Shown here piece by piece: positions 12,838 through 20,884 of a stretch of 23,288 bases of DNA (position 1 is its first letter; each line of letters begins with the position of its first letter). The stretch covers positions 1-23,288 of the forward strand of contig JAZOUO010000099.1 of the NCBI GenBank assembly GCA_045658225.1, read 5' to 3'. Made by a program: the position numbers and the translations under genes. Source of the stretch: SVTX01 sp045658225 (GTDB lineage: Bacteria > Bacillota > Clostridia > Oscillospirales > CAG-272). The notes beneath the pieces are model-generated. The model saw only the letters and a program-made list of their open reading frames with translations. It searched no databases and was not told the DNA's origin.

Positions 12838-14511
12838 ATGAAGAAAACAAAAATTTTTAAGCTTGTATTAGCGCTATTTGTGATTGCGGCGGCGTTGCTG
12901 GCTTTTGCTTCGTGCGACGGAGGGGATAACTCTGTTGAAACGCCAACTCCTACGGAAGTGCCGATGCCAACTCCCACTGAAGCGCCGACGGCAGAGCCTA
13001 CTGAAGCACCGACGGCAGAGCCTACAGAAGCACCGACAGCAGAGCCCACAGAAGCACCGACGGCAGAGCCCACAGAAGCGCCGACATCAGCCCCTACGGA
13101 AAATCCCACAGAAAATCCTACGGAAGATAAAGGTAATAGCGGAGCTGTATTAGAAGCACCCGAAAGCCTCGATGGTACTACATACGGCAACCAAACGTTC
13201 ACTATCTATTCTCTGGCAGATATGTTTGATAAGAGATATTTCTTTGCGGACAAATTGACGGGCGACGGTATGAACGACGCTTTGTATCAGAGGAAGCAAA
13301 CAATAGAGGAGCTTCTTGGTGTTCAGCTTATCTACAGAGAGGCGGAAGGTTATGGTGAGACAGCTGCTTACCAAGTATATGCAGACGAGGTTAAAAATGC
13401 AATAAAAGCTGGAGTCGAAAAGTATCAGCTCGTTGGCACGCATGCGTATTACGCAATACCTGATCTTATTACCACGGGTTCTCTCACGGATTTCAATGAG
13501 TTTGAATCTATAGATTTGAATAAGGAATATTGGAACAAGAAGATTATGGATCAGGTTGCTTACAAGGGTCATTACTATCTTGGTTATAGTAATTACAATC
13601 TTGCCACTACGTGCGTTGTAGGATTTAACAAGGATCTATACAATGAGTTTAGTTCGGCTTTCAACGGTAATACGATGTATGATTATGTTAATAATGGCCA
13701 GTGGACTCTTGCAAAAATGAGCGAGGTTGCCTCTTACGTATACAAGGATCAGGGTGATGTAACCCACAACACTTACGGTCTTAGCGGAGAGGTTTGGGTA
13801 CCCTTCTGTGGATTTATTCAATCCAGCGGTGAATCAATCGTTAAGAAAAACGAGCAGTCGGGGGGTTACGAGCTTACATGGTATGATAATGCCGAGATAA
13901 AAGGCAAGATCAATAATCTTGTTGAAACGCTTAAAGATATTCGTGATATGAAGGAGGTTCATTTCTGGCTCCACCCCGCATTTGCATATCAGGGTGATAC
14001 CACTCAGGTAAAGCTTAGCAGCGGAAAGGTATTTATGGAGCTTATGCACACTGGAGAACTCATATATATGAAGGAAACCAGGGTGAAGTTCGGTGTAGTC
14101 CCTTATCCTATGTATGACGAAAATCAGTACAAAGACGTTGGGTATCAGTCACTGAGCTGGGCGGGATATATTGCTGTTCCTTCTAATATCACTAACACAA
14201 GGATGGTAAGCGATGTTCTTGAGTGCTTGGCATTCTACAGCGACGATGTCACTACCTATTATTACGAAAAGCTTCTCGGTTGTAAGCTTTTCGACGCTCC
14301 TGATGATGCAATGATGTTGGATATCGTCTGGGATAGCCTTTGCGCTGACTTTGGTGTGACCTTTGCAATGATCGACGACATGAATAGCCTTGACGCGTTT
14401 GTATATGCCGTCCCAAACTGTGTAAAGGACGATTCTAGTTTTGCTATACTCAACGCAACTCGCGCCAAAGCTGCTCAGAATGCTTTAAACAAACATTTAA
14501 ATAATTCATAA
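12838..14511 (+). CDS. Extracellular solute-binding lipoprotein (ABC transporter family 1 type)
   Basis: With ATG 12838 (AAAGGAG 8 bases upstream) the product has 557 residues. MKKTKIFKLVLALFVIAAAL is followed by LAFASC, a lipobox-like site with Cys26 as the probable lipidated residue. Residues 30-96 are a Pro/Thr/Glu linker with five copies of an eight-residue unit. The globular part starts near 110 and has the look of family 1 substrate-binding proteins: FTIYSLADMFDKRYFFADKL, later FGVVPYPMYDENQ and LSWAGYIAVPSN. Such proteins bind a sugar or peptide outside the membrane and pass it to a permease. No permease or ATPase gene adjoins it, so it is an orphan that must use a distant transporter or act as a sensor. 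The divergent XRE gene may regulate it. The ligand cannot be told from the sequence. Confidence 0.83.
   Translation: MKKTKIFKLVLALFVIAAALLAFASCDGGDNSVETPTPTEVPMPTPTEAPTAEPTEAPTAEPTEAPTAEPTEAPTAEPTEAPTSAPTENPTENPTEDKGNSGAVLEAPESLDGTTYGNQTFTIYSLADMFDKRYFFADKLTGDGMNDALYQRKQTIEELLGVQLIYREAEGYGETAAYQVYADEVKNAIKAGVEKYQLVGTHAYYAIPDLITTGSLTDFNEFESIDLNKEYWNKKIMDQVAYKGHYYLGYSNYNLATTCVVGFNKDLYNEFSSAFNGNTMYDYVNNGQWTLAKMSEVASYVYKDQGDVTHNTYGLSGEVWVPFCGFIQSSGESIVKKNEQSGGYELTWYDNAEIKGKINNLVETLKDIRDMKEVHFWLHPAFAYQGDTTQVKLSSGKVFMELMHTGELIYMKETRVKFGVVPYPMYDENQYKDVGYQSLSWAGYIAVPSNITNTRMVSDVLECLAFYSDDVTTYYYEKLLGCKLFDAPDDAMMLDIVWDSLCADFGVTFAMIDDMNSLDAFVYAVPNCVKDDSSFAILNATRAKAAQNALNKHLNNS
12976..13095 (+). repeat. 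Five tandem 24-bp repeats encoding TEAPTAEP
   Basis: In-frame units start at 12976, 13000, 13024, 13048 and 13072. The first four encode TEAPTAEP and the last TEAPTSAP. Copies differ mostly at third codon positions. They form a flexible Pro-rich spacer between the lipid anchor and the binding domain, and copy number is likely to vary between strains. Confidence 0.92.
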
Positions 14512-14546
14512 TCTTAAGGCGATTGATTTTTATTGCCTTAATGAAC

Positions 14547-14580
14547 AAAGCCCACGGCATCGCCGTGGGCTTTATCTTTA
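14547..14580. terminator. Terminator shared by the lipoprotein gene and the aro operon
   Basis: AAAGCCCACGGC (14547-14558) and GCCGTGGGCTTT (14562-14573) form a perfect 12-bp stem with a 3-base loop. It directly follows the aroQ stop on the minus strand. A second inverted repeat, TTAAGGC (14514-14520) with GCCTTAA (14535-14541), lies on the lipoprotein side. Confidence 0.88.
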
Positions 14581-15015
14581 TATATTCTCCAAATGTTCCC
14601 TGAGGAAAAGTATCGCCTGTCTATATCCGTCAATTCCTTGTCCCATAATGGTCTTTATTGCAACCTTTGAGACGTAGGAGATCTGGCGGAAGTCCTCGCG
14701 CTTGGATACGTCCGAGATGTGTATCTCAACGGTGGGGATGGATACCGCTTTGAGCGCATCGAGGATTGCGATTGAGGTGTGCGTGTACGCCGCGGGGTTT
14801 ATGACTATGCCGTCAACGACACCGTATGCGTCTTGAATTTTATCTACTATCGCGCCCTCGTGATTGGACTGGAAAAGCTCGTATTCAATGTCATTTTCTT
14901 CGCAGGTCTTTCTTACCAGCGCGCAAAGCGCGGAGTAATTCTGAGAGCCGTAGATCGCGGGCTCGCGCAGACCGAGAAGGTTGATGTTAGGTCCGTTAAT
15001 GATAAGAATTTTCAT
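14578..15015 (-). CDS. aroQ: Type II 3-dehydroquinate dehydratase
   Basis: This enzyme converts 3-dehydroquinate to 3-dehydroshikimate in the cytoplasm, the third step of the shikimate pathway. The product has 145 residues, the normal size of the dodecameric type II class. Signatures in order: NGPNINLLGLREPAIYG (residues 7-23, with the catalytic Tyr22), FQSNHEGAIVDKI (48-60), INPAAYTHTSIAILDAL (72-88), and VEIHISDVSKREDFR (96-110, with the catalytic His of the HIS motif). It is last in the aro operon, 3 bases after the aroE-aroK fusion, and its GGAGGA site overlaps the end of that gene. The next feature downstream is the operon terminator. Confidence 0.96.
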   Translation of the reverse strand: MKILIINGPNINLLGLREPAIYGSQNYSALCALVRKTCEENDIEYELFQSNHEGAIVDKIQDAYGVVDGIVINPAAYTHTSIAILDALKAVSIPTVEIHISDVSKREDFRQISYVSKVAIKTIMGQGIDGYRQAILFLREHLENI

Positions 15016-15018
15016 AGC

Positions 15019-16266
15019 TTAATCCTCCAAAAACCACTTTATTATTTGCTCCGCCGTGTCGCTCGGTGTTATATTGGCGATCTCAAGATCGCAAAACTGT
15101 CGGTAAAGGGGCAGGCGCGCTTTGTACATCTCACAAAGGTCGCCCGACAGGGATAGAGGTCTGCCGTCCTTTGCCAAGAGGGAAGTATCTCTCGTAATGA
15201 AAACTATTTTTCCGTTCTGATGCAGTGGAGCGTAGTTCTCGCGCCTCGTCACCGCGCCGCCGCCTGTGGCGATTATCACGCCGCTTTTCTTACCCGCAGC
15301 CTGAATTGCCTTGTGCTCAAGCTGACGGAATACTTCCTCGCCATCCTCAGAGAAAATGTCGGGGATTTTTTTGCCCGCTATTTCCTCTATAAGCTCGTCG
15401 GTATCTATAAGCTCACGAGAGAGCTTTTCTGCAAGCAGACTGCCAATAGTAGTCTTGCCGCATCCGGGCATGCCTACAAGTATAATATTTGAGGTTTGAG
15501 ACGAAATGATACCCGTTATTCTGTCAATTTCGCTATCGTCAATTTCCTCGCCCGTGAATGTTTCGCAGGCACGCTTTGCCTGCGCCACAAGCATTGGCAG
15601 ACCGTTGGCAGTCTTTATTCCAAGCCTTTCTGCGTCAAGCAAAAGCTGTGTTTTTGCGGGGTTGAATATAACGTCTGCCACACCCTCAAGCGCGGGGAAT
15701 TTATCAATGTCTATTGGGGATATAAGATTGTTTGGATACATTCCGACGGGCGTGCAGTTGACTATTATCTGCGTGTCGGGGCAGAGCAAATGGGCATTTT
15801 TGTAATTAAGCTCGCCCATGCGGGAAACAAGTCTTATCTCGCTCGCGCCAAGGCTCTCGCAAGCCGCAACTACGGTTTTTGACGTGCCGCCCGTGCCGAG
15901 AATAAGAACCTTCTTGCCCAATATATTAATGCCTGCGGTCTTTATCATATGTATGAAGCCGTAAAAATCGGTGTTGTCGCCGTACAGTCTGCCGTCGGGC
16001 AGGTGCGTGACGGTGTTGACCGAGCCTATTTTTTGCGCTGCCTCGGATATGACGTCAAGATAAGGAATGACCGCCATCTTGTAGGGAATAGTCACGTTTA
16101 CCGAATGGTATCTGTCGCTTTTGATAAAGTCCTCAAGCTCACTCTCGGGCATTTCAAAAAGCGAATATTGGTAGTCACACAGACAGGTGTGTATCTGCGG
16201 GGAAAAGCTATGTCCGAGCCTCTCGCCCACAAGTCCGCAAATCTGCTTTTTTCTGTTTGTTATCAT
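15019..16266 (-). CDS. aroE/aroK: Fused shikimate dehydrogenase - shikimate kinase
   Basis: One 415-residue protein carries two successive pathway steps: NADPH-dependent reduction of 3-dehydroshikimate to shikimate, then ATP-dependent phosphorylation to shikimate 3-phosphate. Residues 1-250 are AroE: GHSFSPQIH (18-26), VNVTIPYK (56-63, catalytic Lys63), GDNTDF (96-101, catalytic Asp100) and the nucleotide loop GTGGTSKT (124-131). Residues 258-415 are AroK: Walker A GMPGCGKTT (265-273), DTDELIEE (288-295), RQLE (314-317), ATGGGAV (333-339) and GRPLSL. Both sets of key residues are present, so both activities are expected. The start at 16266 is chosen for the AGGA site. A 23-codon longer in-frame start would overlap pheA. 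The fusion would keep the two activities equimolar. Confidence 0.93.
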   Translation of the reverse strand: MITNRKKQICGLVGERLGHSFSPQIHTCLCDYQYSLFEMPESELEDFIKSDRYHSVNVTIPYKMAVIPYLDVISEAAQKIGSVNTVTHLPDGRLYGDNTDFYGFIHMIKTAGINILGKKVLILGTGGTSKTVVAACESLGASEIRLVSRMGELNYKNAHLLCPDTQIIVNCTPVGMYPNNLISPIDIDKFPALEGVADVIFNPAKTQLLLDAERLGIKTANGLPMLVAQAKRACETFTGEEIDDSEIDRITGIISSQTSNIILVGMPGCGKTTIGSLLAEKLSRELIDTDELIEEIAGKKIPDIFSEDGEEVFRQLEHKAIQAAGKKSGVIIATGGGAVTRRENYAPLHQNGKIVFITRDTSLLAKDGRPLSLSGDLCEMYKARLPLYRQFCDLEIANITPSDTAEQIIKWFLED

Positions 16267-16279
16267 AGCTTTGTCCTGA

Positions 16280-17428
16280 TTAAAGTATTTCGGAATACGC
16301 ACCGAGGAAACGGAAGCGTTCGCTTCGTGCCTCAAGCTCGCAAAGGAGCTGCTTTAAGTCGTCGGAATATACCGACACCGAGAAATCAAAGTAGAACATG
16401 GATTCAAAGTCACGCTCGGGAATAGGAGTGGATTCAAGCTTTGTCATATTTATTCCAAGCGCATTGAAGCAGGAAAGCACGTTGTAGAGCATACCCGGGC
16501 GGTTAGGAGTGACAAGCATAATTGAGCATTTGTCAGCACCGGGGTATATCTCGGGCTCTTTGGAGATACAAATAAATCTCGTATAATTGTTGCCCATATC
16601 CTGAACCGCGGGAGCGATATTGTCAAGTCCGTAAAGCTCGGCGCACGCACGCGAGGACAGCGCGGCAATATCATCTCTGTCGGACTGCGCGACAAGTCTT
16701 GCCGCCATAGCCGTGTTCTCGCAGACTGTTATCTTCACGCCCTCAAGAGAATTGAGAAACGCGGAGCATTGGCTTATCGCCTGCTCGTGAGAGACAATCT
16801 CTTTGATGTTTTCAAGCTTTACTCCGCGCTTTACCAAGAGATTGTGGTCAATTTTGAGACGCAGAGATTTTACTATGTGGAAATTGTGACGAATCATAAG
16901 CTCATAGACCTTTTTGACCGAGCCCGCCGTGCTGTTCTCAATGGGAAGCACGCCGTAGCGACACTCGCCGCGCTCAATAGCTGAAAAGACTGCGTCAAAG
17001 GAGGGATAATAGCTTATAGCGGGAAGCTCGAAAAATCTTTCCGCGGCTATTTGCGAGTACGCACCCTCAACTCCCTGACAAGCCACGAAAGCCTTTTTGG
17101 GAAACACCTTTTGAGTGTTGTCAAGAGACTTTTGTATCTGACTGTACATCTGCGACGTAGGGGAGAGCTTTGTGTGCTGATAGGATTTTGACACGTCCAT
17201 CATTGTGTGATAGAGTATCAGGGCGTATTTTTCGAATTCCTCTCCCGCCATATCCGCAATTTTTGCAAGCAACGCACGCTCTCTTGCCGCATCAAGCACG
17301 GGGAGATTGTGCTGCTTTTTGTATTCCGCGACGTCGGCAGCAAGATTCATTCGGCGTATGAATTGCTCGACTATCTCCTTGTCGGTCGCATTTATTTCTT
17401 TACGAATTTCATTAAGATCAAGTTCCAT
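16280..17428 (-). CDS. pheA: Bifunctional chorismate mutase / prephenate dehydratase (P-protein)
   Basis: The product converts chorismate to prephenate and then to phenylpyruvate, committing carbon to Phe. It has 382 residues. Residues 1-85 are an AroQ-type chorismate mutase (IRKEINATDKEIVEQFIRRM, VAEYKKQHNLPV). Residues about 112-290 are the prephenate dehydratase, with ENSTAGSV (164-171) and the TRF motif at 283-285. Residues about 300-375 are an ACT domain with RPGMLYNVL and KLESTP. The ACT motif is normally ESRP and helps bind Phe for feedback inhibition, so the Thr for Arg change may alter control. The gene lies 13 bases after aroC and 13 before aroE-aroK. Confidence 0.94.
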   Translation of the reverse strand: MELDLNEIRKEINATDKEIVEQFIRRMNLAADVAEYKKQHNLPVLDAARERALLAKIADMAGEEFEKYALILYHTMMDVSKSYQHTKLSPTSQMYSQIQKSLDNTQKVFPKKAFVACQGVEGAYSQIAAERFFELPAISYYPSFDAVFSAIERGECRYGVLPIENSTAGSVKKVYELMIRHNFHIVKSLRLKIDHNLLVKRGVKLENIKEIVSHEQAISQCSAFLNSLEGVKITVCENTAMAARLVAQSDRDDIAALSSRACAELYGLDNIAPAVQDMGNNYTRFICISKEPEIYPGADKCSIMLVTPNRPGMLYNVLSCFNALGINMTKLESTPIPERDFESMFYFDFSVSVYSDDLKQLLCELEARSERFRFLGAYSEIL

Positions 17429-17441
17429 TTTTATATCCTTT

Positions 17442-18515
17442 TCAGTCTGAAAGCATATCGAAAATTGCGATAGCGCAAGCCGCCTCTACTACGGGCACGG
17501 CTCTGGGTACTACGCAGGGATCGTGTCTGCCGCCTATTTCAAGCTCCACGTTTTCCATACGGGAGAGCGAGACGCTCTGCTGCTTTTTTGCTATGGACGG
17601 AGTGGGCTTGAATGCCACCTTGAGTATAAGGGGCATACCGTCAGTCATTCCACCTATAATTCCGCCCGCGTTGTTCGTGAGAGTTCTCACGGTTTTTCCA
17701 TCAGTGAAGAATTGGTCGTTGTTTTGCGAGCCGAGAATTTCTGACGAGCCAAAGCCAAGACCGAATTCAATACCCTTTACTGCGGGAATACCGAACACTA
17801 TCTGTGATATTCTGCCCTCGACTCCGTCAAACATATGCTCTCCAAGACCCACGGGGAGTCCTGTCACCGCGCATTCTATCACTCCGCCCACAGAGTCGCC
17901 GTCAAGACGCGCCGTCTCTATCTTTTCCTGCATAGCGACACCTGCCGCCGTGTCAATCGTCGGAAATGAGTTTTGACTCAATAATGCAAAATCCTCGTCA
18001 CTCACGTTCACGCTGTCAAAGTCGCGGTCACAAATGCCCGCTATTGAGTGAATATGCGCCGCAATTTGTATTCCTTTTTGCTCAAGTATCTGCAAGCAAA
18101 TTCCACCCGCGATACACATAGGGGCGGTAAGTCTGCCCGAAAAATGTCCGCCGCCGCGAAGGTCAACGCCCTCGCCGTACTTGACTATAGCCGCATAGTC
18201 GGCGTGGGAGGGGCGGGGAATGTCGCTAAGGCTTGAATAGTCGCCCGAGCGCTGATTTGTGTTGTAAATCACCGCCTCAATGTCCTCGCCATTGGTTATT
18301 CCGTCGCAAATTCCCGACAAAAATACGGGAATGTCAGGCTCGCGTCGCTTGGTTGAATACGCATTTTGACCGGGTGCGCGGCGCTTCATAAAGCACAGAA
18401 GCTTGTCCGTATCTATTTTGATTCCCGACGGCACGCCCGAGAGTATCATTCCGATACGCTCGTCGTGCGAGCCGCCGTATATAGTAAGCTTTATGTTTTT
18501 ACCGTAAGTAGTCAT
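17442..18515 (-). CDS. aroC: Chorismate synthase
   Basis: This enzyme converts 5-enolpyruvylshikimate 3-phosphate to chorismate using reduced FMN, the last common step. The product has 357 residues, a normal length. Signatures: a GGSHDERIGMILSGVPSGIK segment near the N terminus carrying the active-site His, RRAPGQNAYSTKRRE, SGDYSSLSDIPRPSHADYAA, GGGHFSGRLTAP, and GGRHDPCVVPRAVPVVEA near the C terminus. Many bacterial enzymes read GESHG and RSSARETA at the first and fourth sites. The form here is the variant I associate with Clostridia. GAGG lies over the aroA stop region, with a 10-base gap, so translation is probably coupled. Confidence 0.94.
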   Translation of the reverse strand: MTTYGKNIKLTIYGGSHDERIGMILSGVPSGIKIDTDKLLCFMKRRAPGQNAYSTKRREPDIPVFLSGICDGITNGEDIEAVIYNTNQRSGDYSSLSDIPRPSHADYAAIVKYGEGVDLRGGGHFSGRLTAPMCIAGGICLQILEQKGIQIAAHIHSIAGICDRDFDSVNVSDEDFALLSQNSFPTIDTAAGVAMQEKIETARLDGDSVGGVIECAVTGLPVGLGEHMFDGVEGRISQIVFGIPAVKGIEFGLGFGSSEILGSQNNDQFFTDGKTVRTLTNNAGGIIGGMTDGMPLILKVAFKPTPSIAKKQQSVSLSRMENVELEIGGRHDPCVVPRAVPVVEAACAIAIFDMLSD

Positions 18516-18525
18516 TTATCTAACC

Positions 18526-19797
18526 TCAAATTATAAAATCGGAAAGAAACGCGGGATACGACTTGTTTATCGCCTCGATACCCTCGACGGTCACGGGGTT
18601 TTTACATACAAGCGAGGCTACAGCTGCACTCATAGCTATTCTATGGTCGTTATAGGAGCTGACTGTGCCGCCTGTGAGCTTGCTCTTGCCGTGTATTATC
18701 ATACCGTCGTCGGTTTCGGTTATATCCGCGCCGAGAGTGGAGAGCATCTGACATACGCTCTTTATTCTGTCGCTTTCCTTGAGACGCAGGCGGGACGCGT
18801 TATATATTCTTGTTTTGCCCATAGCTACGGAAGCAACTACTGATACCACGGGAACGAGGTCTGGGATTTGCGACGCGTCTATTTCAATGCCGAAAAGGTC
18901 TGCGCGGCTTACAGTGATGTAGTTGCCCGAGCGTGATATTGCCGCACCCATGCGCTTGAGAATATTGATTATCTCGCGGTCGCCTTGCGCGGAGTTCAGA
19001 TCAAGCCCCTCGACTGTCACGCGCTGACTGCTTATCGCACCTGCGCAGAGAAAGAATGCCGCATTTGACCAGTCACCTCCGACGAGAACATCATGGGGAG
19101 TGGTAAAACGGTTAAGTCCCACACAGCTGTTCGCCCTTGGGATATAAAACACGTTACCGTCGTTGCGGATATGCGAACAGAAACAGTCGAGTGCCTGCTC
19201 GGTCATTGTTATATAAGGAGTTGACTCCAGCTTACCCGTCATAGTCAGAGTGCTGTTGCCGTCGGTAAAGGGGAGCGCGAAAAGAAGTCCGCTTATAAAC
19301 TGTGAGGAGATATTTCCCGCTATCTCATAATTTCCCGATTTGAGCTTTCCGCACACGTGCAAAGGGTTTGAACCCTGAGGGGAAAGGGAGACGCCGTTTT
19401 CTGCGAGCAGCTCATAAAGAGGGGAGAGAGGGCGCTCGGGGAGTCGTCCGTGCATATAAATGTCGCACTCAATGCCCAGTGCAGCAACTACGGGCAATAA
19501 AAATCTCAAGGTCGAGCCAGATTCGCCGCAGTCAAGACTTGCGTATTTAGGAATTTCGGCTATTGGGGAGACGAAAAATGTCATCTCGCCGCTGTCGTTC
19601 TTGTCTCGGACAATGCTTGCGCCGAGAGAGTTAAGACAGCTTACCGTTGCGTTTATATCCTCGTTGGTGTCGTTGCAGATTATGCCCGTCGGACCGTCCG
19701 AGAGTGCGGCGCAGATAAGAAGTCTGTGCGCCTCGGATTTCGAGGATATAGCTTTTATTTTACTTTTTGTGGTTTTTGCAGAAAAGGTTTGAATCAT
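18526..19797 (-). CDS. aroA: EPSP synthase (3-phosphoshikimate 1-carboxyvinyltransferase)
   Basis: This enzyme joins shikimate 3-phosphate and phosphoenolpyruvate to make 5-enolpyruvylshikimate 3-phosphate. The product has 423 residues, the expected length for the two-domain fold. Motifs: SKSEAHRLLICAAL near the N terminus with the substrate-binding lysine, CGESGSTLRFLLPVVAALG, ISSQFISGLLFALP, RLRLKESDRIKSV, and NDHRIAMSAAVASL. Where class I enzymes have a GNAGTAMR motif, this one has GESGSTLR, seen in Firmicute enzymes, so glyphosate behaviour cannot be assumed. GGAG lies 8 bases before the ATG. The gene starts 21 bases after aroB and ends 10 bases before aroC. Confidence 0.95.
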   Translation of the reverse strand: MIQTFSAKTTKSKIKAISSKSEAHRLLICAALSDGPTGIICNDTNEDINATVSCLNSLGASIVRDKNDSGEMTFFVSPIAEIPKYASLDCGESGSTLRFLLPVVAALGIECDIYMHGRLPERPLSPLYELLAENGVSLSPQGSNPLHVCGKLKSGNYEIAGNISSQFISGLLFALPFTDGNSTLTMTGKLESTPYITMTEQALDCFCSHIRNDGNVFYIPRANSCVGLNRFTTPHDVLVGGDWSNAAFFLCAGAISSQRVTVEGLDLNSAQGDREIINILKRMGAAISRSGNYITVSRADLFGIEIDASQIPDLVPVVSVVASVAMGKTRIYNASRLRLKESDRIKSVCQMLSTLGADITETDDGMIIHGKSKLTGGTVSSYNDHRIAMSAAVASLVCKNPVTVEGIEAINKSYPAFLSDFII

Positions 19798-19818
19798 TTT
19801 GTGAACTCCGAATTTAAT

Positions 19819-20868
19819 TTAAAGACCCTTTGAGAAAAAGTCCTCAATATTCTCAACATCCATAGGGACAATTCTGCAGTCGCCTATGCCGTATGGGATT
19901 ATAAGATTTATTTTTGCGCCCGCGCGCTTTTTATCCGCAGATGCGACTGCGGCAAGGCTTTTTACGTCAAAGGGGCATTTTGTGGGAAGATTGTACTTTG
20001 CAAGCATCTCTTCAATTTCGTCCGCGTCGGATTTTGTGCAGTATCCGTAAGCTACCGCCGCGCGCGATATAAGAACTGTGCCTATTGACACCGCGCTTCC
20101 GTGAGAAATCTCAAAGTCCGAGCATTTTTCCACGGCGTGGCCTACCGTATGGCCGAGGTTGAGAAGCTGGCGCACACCCGTGTCGCGCTCGTCCTCATTG
20201 ACTATGTCACGCTTGTTGCGAACGCAGTTTTCTATTATATCCTCAATTTGAGGCATTATAGGATTTTTGAGCTTGTTAAAGAGATCGGGATCGTTTATAA
20301 TTCCGTATTTTATCACCTCGGCGCAACCATCTGCAAAGGTCTCATCGGGCAGAGTCTCGAGCGTGGAATAGTCGCAGATGACCAACGAGGGCTGATAAAA
20401 CGCCCCCACGAGATTTTTACCCGCATCGAGATTTATGGCGGTCTTGCCGCCAACCGATGAGTCAACCATAGAAAGCAGGGTAGTGGGTATCTGTATAAAT
20501 TTTATGCCGCGGAGATACGTTGCGGCAATAAAGCCCGTAAGGTCACCGACGACGCCGCCGCCAAGCGCAAACAGACAGTCTGAACGTGACAGACGCAGAT
20601 CCGCAAGAAAATTCAGTATTTTTATATAGCTTTCCGAAGACTTTGAATCCTCTCCGTGAGGAATGACAATCATCTCAGGGGAGTAGCCCGCGCGAGTAAG
20701 TGAGGATATAAGACGCCCGGAATAGAGCGCCGCTACCGTGTCGTCGCTGATGATGACTGCGCGGCAGGGAGCTATAACGTCCGCCGCAAGCTCACCAGCA
20801 TTATCAAGCAAGTCGCTACCTATTATTATATCGTACGTGCGCGAAGCACTGACTGTTATTTTTCTCAT
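19819..20868 (-). CDS. aroB: 3-dehydroquinate synthase
   Basis: This enzyme cyclises DAHP to 3-dehydroquinate using NAD and a divalent metal. I start at 20868 (MRKITVSASRTYDIIIG) with AAGGAAG upstream. A longer in-frame start at 20922 would overlap tyrA and lacks support. The product has 349 residues, typical of the family. The core signature is LGGGVVGDLTGFIAATYLRG, followed by IPTTLLSMVDSSVGGKTAIN, with the metal-site residues expected in KYGIINDPD, LNLGHTVGHAVE and SHGSAVSIG. It begins 16 bases after tyrA and ends 21 bases before aroA. Confidence 0.96.
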   Translation of the reverse strand: MRKITVSASRTYDIIIGSDLLDNAGELAADVIAPCRAVIISDDTVAALYSGRLISSLTRAGYSPEMIVIPHGEDSKSSESYIKILNFLADLRLSRSDCLFALGGGVVGDLTGFIAATYLRGIKFIQIPTTLLSMVDSSVGGKTAINLDAGKNLVGAFYQPSLVICDYSTLETLPDETFADGCAEVIKYGIINDPDLFNKLKNPIMPQIEDIIENCVRNKRDIVNEDERDTGVRQLLNLGHTVGHAVEKCSDFEISHGSAVSIGTVLISRAAVAYGYCTKSDADEIEEMLAKYNLPTKCPFDVKSLAAVASADKKRAGAKINLIIPYGIGDCRIVPMDVENIEDFFSKGL

Positions 20869-20884
20869 ATAAAAAGCTTCCTTT

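Noticed and set aside
12976..13095. Possible CRISPR array from regular 24-bp repeats
   Set aside because: Repeats are contiguous with no spacers, stay in frame, and encode a Pro-rich protein stalk. No cas genes are present.
15496..15882. Plus-strand open frames inside the aro operon (for example 128 codons here)
   Set aside because: They are antisense to clear enzyme genes, and their translations carry no recognisable motifs.
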